Assembly: GCF_029542625.1 (NCBI RefSeq)
Contig: NZ_CP120733.1
Span: 3,286,001 to 3,350,000, forward strand
Direction: 5' to 3'
Length of the DNA stretch: 64,000 bases
Origin: Tepidibacter hydrothermalis
GTDB lineage: Bacteria; Bacillota; Clostridia; Peptostreptococcales; Peptostreptococcaceae
In this document: positions 9,764 to 17,616 of the stretch, piece after piece
How positions within the stretch are numbered: position 1 is the first letter of the stretch
Layout of the letters: each line of letters begins with the position of its first letter
Program-made: the position numbers and the translations under genes
The notes under the pieces: model-generated
What the model was told of the DNA's origin: nothing
The model's input: the letters and a program-made list of their open reading frames with translations, nothing else
Databases searched by the model: none

Positions 9764-10519
9764 TTATACTGCATACTCGAATTTTTTGAGTATATCTTCA
9801 ATAGTTAATTTCTTTTTCATTTCTTCATCTGCATCTAATATGACCTCACCTTTATGTAGCATTATTAATCTATTTCCATATTTAAGTGCATGGCTTAGAT
9901 TGTGTGTCACCATTAATGTCGTTATATTTTTTTCTTTAACGATTTTATTAGTTAACTCCATAATTTCATTAGATGTCTTAGGATCTAGCGCTGCTGTATG
10001 TTCATCTAAAAGAAGAAGCTTTGGATCATTTACACAAGACATAATAAGAGAAAGTGATTGTCTTTGTCCTCCTGATAAGTATCTAGCTTGTGTATCTAAA
10101 TATTTTTTTAAATCAAGTGATATATCCTTTAACAGATATTCTAATTTATCATTATCATGTCTAAGACATTTTTTGAAATTCAATAAATTACCTTTGTTTA
10201 AAGCTAGAGATAAGTTTTCTCTGACTGTCATTGATGGACATGTTCCCATCGATGGATTTTGAAAGACTCTACTTATAATTTTAGTTTTTTCATGTTCTGG
10301 TAGTGATGTTAAGTTTGTATCTTCTAATATAATTTCTCCTGAAGTCTCTTTCAAGACTCCTGAGATAATATTTAGTAAAGTGGATTTTCCTGTTCCATTA
10401 CTTCCTATAATACTTACAAAATCTCCTTTATTTACTTCTAACGAAAGATCTTCAAATAATTTATTATCTTGTCCATATGGATTTGGAAAGCTTTTGGATA
10501 ATTTATTAATTCTTAACAT
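9764..10519 (-). CDS. ABC importer ATP-binding protein
   Basis: A 251-aa ATPase that powers the importer. Walker A is GSNGTGKSTL (near residue 38), the Q-loop region is SRVFQNP, the signature is YLSGGQRQSLSL, Walker B is KLLLLDEHTAALD and the switch His is in VTHNLSHAL. The start overlaps the end of the permease gene by 14 bp, indicating translational coupling, and the lipoprotein gene follows after 32 bp. The order permease-ATPase-SBP matches TrpXYZ-like systems. Confidence in the function is high; the substrate is inferred from the leader only. Confidence 0.92.
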   Translation of the reverse strand: MLRINKLSKSFPNPYGQDNKLFEDLSLEVNKGDFVSIIGSNGTGKSTLLNIISGVLKETSGEIILEDTNLTSLPEHEKTKIISRVFQNPSMGTCPSMTVRENLSLALNKGNLLNFKKCLRHDNDKLEYLLKDISLDLKKYLDTQARYLSGGQRQSLSLIMSCVNDPKLLLLDEHTAALDPKTSNEIMELTNKIVKEKNITTLMVTHNLSHALKYGNRLIMLHKGEVILDADEEMKKKLTIEDILKKFEYAV

Positions 10520-11387
10520 ATTCTCTTCTCCTTAAAATAGATATTTTTTGTTTAAGTGCAGGTGTTTTCAAATCACCCAGTGATAAGAATAAAATTATTA
10601 TGAAAGAAGTAATAAGTTTTAAATCTGTTGAAGTCAATCCTGCATTTAAAGCTATATATATAACAAGTTGATACAAAATAGTTCCTAAAATAATTATGCT
10701 AGTTTCTTTGATTTTAAATATTTTGCTTATAAATGATTCCCCTATAATAACGCAAGCAATACCTAGTACAAGTGTTCCCATTCCCATAGATACATCTGAA
10801 AATCCTTGATACTGAGCCATTATACACCCAGAAAAACTAACTAATGCATTAGATATCATAAGTCCTAAAATCTTAATTTTTCCAACTTCTATACCAAGTG
10901 ATTGAACCATTTGAGAATTATCACCAACAGCCTTTAACGTATATCCAAGTCCTGTTTTTAAAAATAAATCTAATAAAACTTTGCATATAACTATAATTGC
11001 TAAAGAAATTATTATAGGTGAAACTGCTGATTTAAATATGTTATTCGTGTTAAATAAAGCAATATTAGCCTTTCCCATAATTCTTAAATTAACTGAGTAC
11101 AAAATTCCCATTACTAATATTCCTGATAGTAAATTTGAAATTCTTAATTTAACATTTAAAATCCCAGTTAAAAGTCCTGCTATTAAGCCACCTCCAATTG
11201 CCAATAAACAACCTGTAATAGGTGAAAACCCATTTTTTAAAGATATCGCTATAATTGCTCCTCCTAATGAAAAGCTCCCATCCACAGACATATCTGGAAA
11301 ATCTAATATCTTATAACTTATATAGACCCCCAATACCATAATTCCTAAAATTAAACTTTGTGTAACTACTCCAATTAATGCATCCAT
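10506..11387 (-). CDS. ABC importer permease
   Basis: A 293-aa membrane permease of the branched-chain/ribose-type permease family, with about eight to nine hydrophobic segments starting at LIGVVTQSLILGIMVLGVY and the motif FPDMSVDGSFSLGGA near residue 33. I place the start at ATG 11387 because AAGGAG lies 7 nt upstream; a longer reading to 11477 would run back through a terminator hairpin and is unlikely. It is the first structural gene of the importer operon and its ATG lies 25 nt after the second leader terminator, so its expression should depend on read-through. Confidence 0.9.
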   Translation of the reverse strand: MDALIGVVTQSLILGIMVLGVYISYKILDFPDMSVDGSFSLGGAIIAISLKNGFSPITGCLLAIGGGLIAGLLTGILNVKLRISNLLSGILVMGILYSVNLRIMGKANIALFNTNNIFKSAVSPIIISLAIIVICKVLLDLFLKTGLGYTLKAVGDNSQMVQSLGIEVGKIKILGLMISNALVSFSGCIMAQYQGFSDVSMGMGTLVLGIACVIIGESFISKIFKIKETSIIILGTILYQLVIYIALNAGLTSTDLKLITSFIIILFLSLGDLKTPALKQKISILRRREYVKN

Positions 11388-11411
11388 ATACATTCTCCTT
11401 TCTTTTTTATA

Positions 11412-11448
11412 TAAAAAAAACCACATGGGCTTTTCCATGCGGCTTTTT
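11412..11448 (-). terminator. Second leader terminator (T2) before importer permease
   Basis: AAAAAGCCGCATGG / CCCATGTGGTTTTTTTT hairpin on the minus strand, ending about 25 nt before the permease ATG. Together with T1 it makes a tandem block to transcription of the importer genes. Confidence 0.8.
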
Positions 11449-11465
11449 CTATATAATAGTAAATA

Positions 11466-11499
11466 CAAAAAAGCCACATAGATTACCTATGTGGCTTTT
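11466..11499 (-). terminator. Leader terminator T1 of the Phe-type attenuator
   Basis: AAAAGCCACATAG-GTAAT-CTATGTGGCTTTTTT on the minus strand. Its 5' arm (AGCCACATAGG) can instead pair with CTATGTTGGCT in 11535-11559 upstream, giving an antiterminator; see the attenuator entry. Confidence 0.85.
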
Positions 11500-11534
11500 A
11501 TTCATATATTAAAGAATGAATAACTTTTCAAATT

Positions 11535-11643
11535 TAATAGCCAACATAGATACAAACCCTAAATGTTTAATCGATTTCGTTTTCGTACGAATTCGGGGCT
11601 TGCATCTATGTTTTTATTTCAAACTAGACACAAACCCTATCTA
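11535..11643 (-). promoter_or_regulatory. Predicted transcription attenuator with mutually exclusive stems
   Basis: Reading the minus strand, segment 1 (GGGTTTGTGTCTA, 11637-11625) overlaps the leader-peptide stop. Segment 2 (TAGATGCAAGCCC within 11611-11595) can pair with segment 1 (13 bp with G-U pairs) or with segment 3 (GGGTTTGTATCTATGT, 11559-11544; 16 bp). The 3' part of segment 3 (CTATGTTGGCT) can pair with the 5' arm of T1. So 1:2 plus 3:4 allows read-through, and 2:3 plus T1 stops transcription. The pairings are read directly; the regulatory role is inferred. Confidence 0.7.
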
Positions 11644-11693
11644 AACTTGCTATTAAAAAAGAAGCTATTTTTTATATTTAATAAATTATTCAT
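11637..11693 (-). CDS. Predicted Phe-rich leader peptide, 18 codons
   Basis: A short frame MNNLLNIKNSFFFNSKFR beginning at ATG 11693, with GGAGAG 7 nt upstream. It lies about 40 nt after a good sigma-A promoter and ends with TAG inside segment 1 of the attenuator. Three consecutive Phe codons (TTC TTT TTT, 11663-11655) lie about 18 nt before segment 1. A ribosome stalled there would leave segment 1 free, while one at the stop codon would cover it. Phe depletion should therefore give read-through into the importer genes. The peptide also has five Asn codons, so Asn is a weaker alternative. Function is inferred. Confidence 0.65.
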   Translation of the reverse strand: MNNLLNIKNSFFFNSKFR

Positions 11694-11739
11694 TCTTCAT
11701 CTCTCCTCAACTATTTTTCTTACAATTTATTTGATATTG

Positions 11740-11768
11740 ATTCTATATGCAAACATATCATTTGTCAA
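11740..11768 (-). promoter_or_regulatory. Sigma-A promoter of the ABC importer operon
   Basis: TTGACA (11768-11763), a 17-nt spacer and TAGAAT (11745-11740) on the minus strand, upstream of the leader peptide. Confidence 0.7.
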
Positions 11769-11812
11769 GAACTTTTTAAAATTAATTAAAATAAAAAAAC
11801 AAGAAAATGCTA

Positions 11813-12535
11813 TTATCTACTCAATTCAAATCCAAAAAAATTTTTATTATCTAGTCTAACTTTATTCCCCTTATCACTAGTTAATACAAGTTGTTGAACC
11901 GTTCCACCTCCACTTCCAAAATTTCTATTCCAAATAACATTATAATTATCTAAACTTAATAAAAATAATTTAGTCTCATTACCTTCTAACTCAAACACCG
12001 CTCTATCTCCATCAAAAGTATAAAAACTAATAGGATCTATTCCATCTTCTCTATAAAAAGGACTATCTATACTCAAATAAAAAGTCTTTTTTTCATCACT
12101 ATAATTAGTTAGTTCAAATTCAGCTATAAATTCAACAAACTTATTATCTTCATACCTATAATTCATACTGCTGTGAGCAGGATTATATCCTATTGCTAAT
12201 AACCCTGAAGAATTTTTCTTTATATTTTTTGCAGTTATGCCTGTAATTGAGTAAAATACGGTAACTAATACTACAAAAATTAAAAATACACTTCTTATTC
12301 TAATACCTAAACCATCTATAACATACTTTCCTACTAAATGTAAAAATATCATAAAAAGAATTCCAAAATATATTATCGTTAGATGGTTCCCACTATAATC
12401 ACCAGTCCAGGCCTTTAATCCAACAAATTCTAATATATAATCCCCTAAAGCATGAGTATAGGGAGTTGTAAGCATCATATAAAAAGTAATTGACATTAAA
12501 AATATCAAGATACCCGCTTTTGTCTTATCGTTCAT
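11813..12535 (-). CDS. Hypothetical membrane protein with extracytoplasmic C-terminal domain
   Basis: A 240-aa protein I do not recognise. Three hydrophobic segments occupy about residues 6-23, 43-63 and 79-98, with ALGDYILEFVGLKAWTGDYSGNH between the first two. The remaining C-terminal part looks like an extracytoplasmic beta-rich domain (SIDSPFYREDGIDPISFYTF, VFELEGNETKLFLLSLDNYN). The start is set at ATG 12535 because AAAGGTGG lies 7 nt upstream; an earlier ATG at 12559 precedes that site. It stands alone, between the importer promoter region and a GTCTGACC palindrome. Confidence 0.6.
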   Translation of the reverse strand: MNDKTKAGILIFLMSITFYMMLTTPYTHALGDYILEFVGLKAWTGDYSGNHLTIIYFGILFMIFLHLVGKYVIDGLGIRIRSVFLIFVVLVTVFYSITGITAKNIKKNSSGLLAIGYNPAHSSMNYRYEDNKFVEFIAEFELTNYSDEKKTFYLSIDSPFYREDGIDPISFYTFDGDRAVFELEGNETKLFLLSLDNYNVIWNRNFGSGGGTVQQLVLTSDKGNKVRLDNKNFFGFELSR

Positions 12536-12703
12536 ACTAATACCACCTTTCTTATACATAACTACGTAATAAGTATATCTTACTATAAAATCACAATTTT
12601 TTTGAATTATTTTCCATTAAACATAGACATAATTAAATTCTTATGCAAATGAAATCTTGGTCTTTTTTTATGCTTTATTTGGGATATTAAAAACTGTACT
12701 TAC

Positions 12704-12905
12704 AAAATGAAAGGTATTAAAATGTTAGCGAATGATTTAAATATTTTTGTATAAAACTCGGATTATAGCGTTTGAATATCCGTTAAGAAAGTTCATTGTC
12801 TGACCGATAGGGAGTTTAGAACTTTTAGGATATTCAATAAGATATAATGCTTAGTTTTATTAAAAATATTTAATACATGAACGGTATTTTAATGCCTTTC
12901 ATTTT
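12704..12905 (+). repeat. GTCTGACC palindromic element, copy 2 (full)
   Basis: A palindrome of 202 bp with arms AAAATGAAAGGTATTAAAAT and TATTTTAATGCCTTTCATTTT. The apex is TTGTCTGACCGATAGGGAG, flanked by GAATATCC/GGATATTC. It lies in the gap 12536-13011, which otherwise holds only AT-rich sequence and the terminator at 12977. Confidence 0.85.
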
Positions 12906-12976
12906 GGATTGAGTGCATAAATCTGATTATATACGAAATCTAAGTACTTTAATATTCTTCAATATAAATTAAACCA

Positions 12977-13010
12977 TAAAAAATAGGCATCTCTAATGAG
13001 ATACCTATTT
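12977..13010 (-). terminator. Terminator after the acidic hypothetical gene
   Basis: AAATAGGTATCTC-ATTA-GAGATGCCTATTTTTTATGG on the minus strand, directly after the stop at 13012. Confidence 0.8.
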
Positions 13011-13011
13011 T

Positions 13012-13497
13012 CTAGTTGAAATACTTTGAAGAACCTTTTAATTGTCTTTTTGAAACTATTCTAGCTAGATCAACTAGCTTTGCAGTTTCTATATTTTTAA
13101 ATGAAATACAAATTACAAACTTAACGTCTGTAAAAGATTCATCTAAATCGTAAATTTCATATTTGCATTTTATATCTTCATACTTATATTCTTCTTGAAG
13201 ATCATCTGCTACATCATCACATATTTCTTTTAAATACATCTTTATATCTTCAAACAAAACTTGTAGATATTCTTCTTGATCTACATCATATTGTTCATAC
13301 TCTTCTTCCTCTAGGAATTCAAATTTAAAAACAGATTTATCTAATTTACAATCAAACACCATAATATCTTTCTGATTTATAGAATCTGATATATCTTTTA
13401 CATATCCAAAATCAGCCATTAAAGTCAGTATTTCTTCTACTGATTTACTTTTAACTGTTCTTGCACCTTCTTTATTTTCAAAAGTTATCTCTATCAA
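13012..13497 (-). CDS. Acidic hypothetical protein
   Basis: A 161-aa, strongly acidic soluble protein I cannot assign. It has an alpha/beta pattern, an acidic middle (FLEEEEYEQYDVDQEEYLQ, about residues 62-80) and no signal peptide, membrane segment or Cys-based metal motif. ATG follows GGAGGGGAAATTT. It lies 45 bp downstream of the nucleotidase gene in the same direction and is followed by a terminator, so the two are probably co-transcribed. Confidence 0.55.
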   Translation of the reverse strand: MIEITFENKEGARTVKSKSVEEILTLMADFGYVKDISDSINQKDIMVFDCKLDKSVFKFEFLEEEEYEQYDVDQEEYLQVLFEDIKMYLKEICDDVADDLQEEYKYEDIKCKYEIYDLDESFTDVKFVICISFKNIETAKLVDLARIVSKRQLKGSSKYFN

Positions 13498-13542
13498 AAT
13501 TTCCCCTCCTAATTAAAGTGAAACTTAATTCAAATTGAGTAT

Positions 13543-14106
13543 TTACTCCACATAATTATCTATTATATTTTTTATTTCCTTCCAGCTAATAACTCTTGTT
13601 ACATTCTCTAAATCTATATGCTTGTTATAGTTTGCATCCATTAAAAGTACTTGTATTCCAGCTTGTGCCAAGTCTTCAGTATTTTGAGGATTATCTTCTA
13701 TGAATAAATCACAGTCTAACTCTCTCGCCTTATCGACCTTGTAATATCCTCCTAGATAATACACATCTATTTCAGGGAAATTATTAACTCTCATCCATTC
13801 CTCTGTTACATCCTTTAAACCTTCATTTCTAGCTGTTACAAAATACAAATTATGCTTTTTATTAAGCTCATGTATAATGTCACTTGCTGAGTCTAGTGGA
13901 TTTGCACTAAGATGTATATCATAACCTTTATGAGTATAAAATTCAAGTATTTCTTCAAGAGTAGTATCATATAAATCTTCTAATTTACATGTATTCATAT
14001 CTTCTTCTTTTAAATCTTTATTAAAATGATCGTTAAAATATTCAATAAAATAATATGGATCAGTAACTGTTCCGTCTATATCTATACAAATGTTCAATTT
14101 CTTCAT
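13543..14106 (-). CDS. 5'-nucleotidase, HAD superfamily (NT5C / YqfW-like)
   Basis: A 187-aa HAD phosphatase predicted to remove phosphate from (deoxy)ribonucleoside monophosphates. Motif I is NICIDIDGTVTDP (nucleophile Asp and acid/base Asp), motif II is YFVTARNEG, and motif IV is DLFIEDNPQNTEDLA. These match the NT5C/YqfW family in length and order. GGAGGTAGC precedes the ATG. The 3' end carries an AAGTGAAACTTAATTCA repeat before the acidic hypothetical gene. Substrate preference cannot be read from sequence. Confidence 0.82.
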   Translation of the reverse strand: MKKLNICIDIDGTVTDPYYFIEYFNDHFNKDLKEEDMNTCKLEDLYDTTLEEILEFYTHKGYDIHLSANPLDSASDIIHELNKKHNLYFVTARNEGLKDVTEEWMRVNNFPEIDVYYLGGYYKVDKARELDCDLFIEDNPQNTEDLAQAGIQVLLMDANYNKHIDLENVTRVISWKEIKNIIDNYVE

Positions 14107-14198
14107 ATGCTACCTCCGTAAAGCGAACCTTTAAATAAGGCTACTTATTATATTATTGTCTATTTTTATATAAAAATCAAGTAAAAGAAAGACTGTTA

Positions 14199-15092
14199 TT
14201 ATTTTTTTAAATTAAATTTTACCTTATTCATCTTGTCTTGGCAACTATGAACTAATTTATCCGATAATTTCAAATTATTTTTTATTTTAATTATATACTT
14301 TGGGTTCTTCTTATCTAAAAAATCTATACCGTAATCCATGGCCTTCTTTCTTATATAAAAAGCCTTTTGTATATCCATCTTCGCATCTAATAAAAGCTTT
14401 GTATTTTCTTCATCTTTAAACTTAGGTACCTTTAAGTCCTTATACATTAGTTCTACTTGCTCACATTTTTGTCTACTATTTTGAGCTTCTTTCAATAGTT
14501 CATCCATATTAGCCTTACCCTTTTGCAATTTCTTTAAAACCCCATAACATTTTCTAAGAGGAACAAGTCCCTTTTTCTCTATATCCTGTAGTTCTTTTTT
14601 AAAGTTGTTAAATATTTGTAACTCATCTAACTCTTCTTCTTTATTTTTTTCATCTTTTTTGTTGTCTGAACTATTTCCTTTATTAGTCGAGCTATCAACA
14701 ACATCTAATTGATCGTTATTCAAATTCTTATTATATTCTTTCTCTATATTTATAACCTGTACTTGTGAGTTATCATATTCAGATTTTTTTTCTAAATTTT
14801 CTTCATTAGAATTTATTTGATTATTAACTTTTTGTTTCGATGCAGTATTTTGTTCTTTATTTTTTTCATCATCTATTTTCTTATTTATATTATTTACACT
14901 CATCATATTTATCATTTCATAATTTTTGTATTTAATAGCTTGCATACTATCGTCAATATCACTATTCATCGCAAAAATGGACGAAATAGTCAGTATATAT
15001 ATTAGTGTAAACATATATTTATTTTTATTTTTATATGTTAAAATTATAATTATAGGAATCAAATATAATATAACTAATAAAATTTTATTCAT
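14199..15092 (-). CDS. Hypothetical membrane-anchored, Lys/Asn/Glu-rich protein
   Basis: A 297-aa protein I do not recognise. Two N-terminal hydrophobic segments (about residues 3-20 and 27-42) are followed by a low-complexity linker (about 65-155) rich in Asn, Lys, Glu and Ser. The C-terminal helical region (about 155-290, from QIFNNFKKELQDIEKKG) is likely coiled-coil, predicted to face outside. AGAGGTG precedes the ATG. It is divergent from a 53-aa membrane peptide gene starting at 15178, with about 85 bp between them. Confidence 0.55.
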   Translation of the reverse strand: MNKILLVILYLIPIIIILTYKNKNKYMFTLIYILTISSIFAMNSDIDDSMQAIKYKNYEMINMMSVNNINKKIDDEKNKEQNTASKQKVNNQINSNEENLEKKSEYDNSQVQVINIEKEYNKNLNNDQLDVVDSSTNKGNSSDNKKDEKNKEEELDELQIFNNFKKELQDIEKKGLVPLRKCYGVLKKLQKGKANMDELLKEAQNSRQKCEQVELMYKDLKVPKFKDEENTKLLLDAKMDIQKAFYIRKKAMDYGIDFLDKKNPKYIIKIKNNLKLSDKLVHSCQDKMNKVKFNLKK

Positions 15093-15177
15093 AAAATTTC
15101 ACCTCTTAATGTTTTCTAAGTATTACTATATTATTGTTTGATAGATGAAATTTTATACACTATTAGGAGGTCTTCTC

Positions 15178-15339
15178 ATGAATATTTCAACTATATACCC
15201 AATTTTAGGCATGTTTTTTTTAATATGTATCGTCTACTTTTTTGCAATTAAAGTATTTAAGTTGCCTCAAAGAATGTATGCTTATTTAAACGAGATGGAT
15301 AAAAGAGAAAGTAATATAGACTATTCACGAAAAAAATAG
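15178..15339 (+). CDS. Small membrane protein, 53 aa
   Basis: One hydrophobic segment (YPILGMFFLICIVYFFAIKV, about residues 5-25) with a charged C-terminus ending KRESNIDYSRKK. I place the start at ATG 15178 because TAGGAGG lies 7 nt upstream; an upstream ATG at 15145 lacks a ribosome site. The function is unknown. A DMT transporter gene follows 95 bp downstream in the same direction. Confidence 0.6.
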   Translation: MNISTIYPILGMFFLICIVYFFAIKVFKLPQRMYAYLNEMDKRESNIDYSRKK

Positions 15340-15434
15340 ATATTTCAAATAATTGCTTCACTTGTATTTATGTGTATTTTTAGATATAATACTTTAGTTT
15401 CCATATATCTATAAATTACAAGGGAGGTAATTAG

Positions 15435-16361
15435 TTGAACAAAGACAACAAACTAGGATATTTAGCAGTTATTTCAAGTAATATAATTATAGGACTAGCT
15501 TTTTTATTTACAAAAAAAGCTGTAACTGCTACTGATCCTATCACTACTTTATTCTTAAGGTTTTCTATATCTTTTATAGTTATGTCTTTTGCTATTTTAT
15601 TTAAAATAGTTAAAGTTAATTTTAAAGTAAAAGATTTAAAAAAACTCATTTTTATGTCTACATTTTTTCCAAGTGGATTTTTCTTATTCCAAAGCTTCGG
15701 TCTTAAATATGCATCATCATCTGAAGCTGGAATTATAAGTGCTTTGACACCCGCTATAATATTGATTCTTAGTATTATCTTTTTAAAAGAAAAAACTAAT
15801 ATAAAGCAAATACTATCTATTATACTTTCAATATTCGGGGTTATATATATATTCTCAATGAAAGGTATGTCTTTAAACTTAGATAATTTTTTAGGTCTTT
15901 TCCTAATTTTTATTTCTTGTATATGCTTCTGTATATTTAGCATCTTATCAAGGAAATTTTCTAAAGAGTTTACTCCAGTTGAGATATGCTTTTTCATGCA
16001 GCTGTTTGGATTCATAGTATTCTTAACTATGTTCATTTTTAATGGAAATGATTTCAGTAATACAGTTTTATTACTTAAAGATGTATCATTAATAGGTCCA
16101 ATACTGTATCTATCTGTTTTATCAACACTTGTAACTACTATTCTTAACAATTACTCTTTATCTAAAATAGAGGCTTCAAAGGTAGGGGTATTCTTCAATA
16201 TATCTACAATAGTATCAATAGCAGCTGGTGCATTAATACTTAATGAACAGATATTTTATTACCATATAATCGGATGTGTACTTATAATAATGGGAATATT
16301 TGGAGCGAATTACTTTTCTCCTAAGATAGAGACTAAGCATATATCTAAGAAATCAGCATAA
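15435..16361 (+). CDS. EamA/DMT-superfamily transporter
   Basis: A 308-aa inner-membrane permease with about ten transmembrane helices arranged as two EamA repeats: the first ends near LKEKTNIKQILSIILSIFG, the second near ALILNEQIFYYHIIGCVLI. Such proteins export metabolites or amino acids, and the substrate is unknown. The start is TTG at 15435 with GGGAGG 8 nt upstream. It is monocistronic and converges on luxS across a terminator derived from the GTCTGACC palindrome. Confidence 0.88.
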   Translation: MNKDNKLGYLAVISSNIIIGLAFLFTKKAVTATDPITTLFLRFSISFIVMSFAILFKIVKVNFKVKDLKKLIFMSTFFPSGFFLFQSFGLKYASSSEAGIISALTPAIILILSIIFLKEKTNIKQILSIILSIFGVIYIFSMKGMSLNLDNFLGLFLIFISCICFCIFSILSRKFSKEFTPVEICFFMQLFGFIVFLTMFIFNGNDFSNTVLLLKDVSLIGPILYLSVLSTLVTTILNNYSLSKIEASKVGVFFNISTIVSIAAGALILNEQIFYYHIIGCVLIIMGIFGANYFSPKIETKHISKKSA

Positions 16362-16390
16362 AATCATTTTTTACATAGTGGTTAAAACAA

Positions 16391-16452
16391 AAAAAGAGGG
16401 TTATTGAAATGTTAGCTACTTTTAAGTAGCGGTATTTCAGTAATCCTCTTTT
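16391..16452. terminator. Bidirectional terminator made from a collapsed GTCTGACC element
   Basis: AAAAAGAGGGTTATTGAAATGTTAGCTACTT pairs with AAGTAGCGGTATTTCAGTAATCCTCTTTTTT. The inner part, GAAATGTTAGCTACTTTT and AAGTAGCGGTATTTCA, equals the base of the palindrome arms at 22857-23060, but the central 140 bp or so are missing. It lies between the convergent DMT transporter and luxS genes. Confidence 0.8.
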
Positions 16453-16474
16453 TTCGATTAAACACATAAATTAT

Positions 16475-16915
16475 TTACTTAAGCTTCTCTAAAACCCCTT
16501 TAGCATATTCCTTAGCTCCAAAGAGCGACATATCTCTATAGTTTCCACATTGTATTTCATTAACTGCTGGAATTTCGTCAGCTTTTAATACTTTCTCAAG
16601 ACTATTTATAAGTGCTTTCAAAACTATTTCCTTATCTATATCTCCCACTAATATAAGATAAAACCCTGTTCTACATCCCATAGGAGATAAATCTACAACA
16701 TCATTTAATTCTTCTCTTATAAATCCAGCCATTAAATGCTCTATAGCATGTAAGGCTGCTGTTGGTATAGCTTCTTTATTAGGTTGAGTAAATCTCAAAT
16801 CAAACTTACTTATTATATCTCCTTTAGGAGTTTGAATTCTTCCACATTTTCTTACAAATGGAGCTGTTACCTTAGTATGATCCATTGTAAAACTTTCCAC
16901 TACAATATTTTCCAC
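16475..16915 (-). CDS. luxS: S-ribosylhomocysteine lyase LuxS
   Basis: Cleaves S-ribosylhomocysteine to homocysteine and the AI-2 precursor DPD in the activated methyl cycle. Metal site HAIEHLMAG (His-x-x-Glu-His) and the second Cys in QCGNYRD are present, as is the signature LSPMGCRTGFY with the catalytic Cys. With the start at GTG 16915, which has AAAGGGGG 7 nt upstream, the protein is 146 aa, the normal family size; longer upstream readings would overlap the preceding gene. Where many LuxS proteins read NYRDH, this one reads NYRDMS, away from the ligands. It is last in the metF-metH operon, so its homocysteine feeds MetH directly. Confidence 0.95.
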   Translation of the reverse strand: MENIVVESFTMDHTKVTAPFVRKCGRIQTPKGDIISKFDLRFTQPNKEAIPTAALHAIEHLMAGFIREELNDVVDLSPMGCRTGFYLILVGDIDKEIVLKALINSLEKVLKADEIPAVNEIQCGNYRDMSLFGAKEYAKGVLEKLK

Positions 16916-16928
16916 ATTAAATCCCCCT

Positions 16929-17600
16929 TTATTTTTTACAAGCCCAAGTTCTACAATTTGAGCATGTATTTGTTCCCTTACAGATTTCACTTTTATATCC
17001 AGTTGGATAATTTGTTTCTTTTATTTGATAAGACCACCCTACAATTGCTGTCACTGATTTTACAGGTTGTAATAAAAAGTTCGAGCTTACATTTATATCT
17101 TCGTGAGTTTTTAATATATCTAATATATTCTTTTGATATCTTAAATCCCAATCTCCATATCCTGGGCTAAACCTTAAAGAAGAATGAACTCCTTTTAGAA
17201 GGTTTTTGCCTACAAGATAGTTGTGGAATTTATCTATTACTATCTCCACTGCATGTGAACCCAAGATATCGGCTATAGAGCTTTTTTTTAACTCACAACT
17301 AAGATATTTTTCTTGAGAATATTTAGGTAGCTCATCTCCTATGCTAAGCGCTATCAAAGTTATCTTATGACATCCTGAGAGCCCTTTTGCTAAATAAGCA
17401 CTGTCTATCTCTATTTCATCTAGTACTACATTATCCTTTTCTATACTTTTTATATTCATATCTTTATAATATATACATGGTTTTATATATTTTTTGATAT
17501 TTAAAACCTCATTTTCTAATCCTCTTAGTTCATCTACTCTTTCACATATAGTATCTATTTCTTTTTCTATATTAAAATTATATAAAACATTTACGTCCAT
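16929..17600 (-). CDS. Stand-alone methionine synthase activation-domain protein
   Basis: A 223-aa protein corresponding to the AdoMet-dependent reactivation domain that forms the C-terminus of E. coli MetH. Recognisable parts are LSGCHKITLIALSIGDEL, the SIADILGSHAVEIVIDKF helix and RFSPGYGDWDL, which matches the AdoMet-binding RxxPGY motif of the family. The C-terminus has clustered cysteines (EICKGTNTCSNCRTWACKK). It follows metH by 16 bp; the metH product lacks this domain, so the two should act together to rescue oxidised cobalamin. luxS follows after 13 bp. Confidence 0.88.
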   Translation of the reverse strand: MDVNVLYNFNIEKEIDTICERVDELRGLENEVLNIKKYIKPCIYYKDMNIKSIEKDNVVLDEIEIDSAYLAKGLSGCHKITLIALSIGDELPKYSQEKYLSCELKKSSIADILGSHAVEIVIDKFHNYLVGKNLLKGVHSSLRFSPGYGDWDLRYQKNILDILKTHEDINVSSNFLLQPVKSVTAIVGWSYQIKETNYPTGYKSEICKGTNTCSNCRTWACKK

Positions 17601-17616
17601 AAAATATCTCCATATA

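Noticed and set aside
11388-11477. A longer N-terminus for the importer permease
   Set aside because: The extra 30 codons run through terminator T2, and ATG 11387 has its own well-spaced AAGGAG.
11535-11643. T-box or known riboswitch in the importer leader
   Set aside because: No GGGTGGTACCGCG or other known aptamer core is present; the pairing chain and leader peptide fit attenuation better.
15431-16150. Long minus-strand frame opposite the DMT transporter
   Set aside because: No ribosome site or recognisable motif; the plus-strand protein has clear EamA repeats, so this is an antisense shadow.
16916-16990. A 25-codon N-terminal extension of LuxS
   Set aside because: It would overlap the activation-protein gene; GTG 16915 has a strong ribosome site and gives the normal family length.
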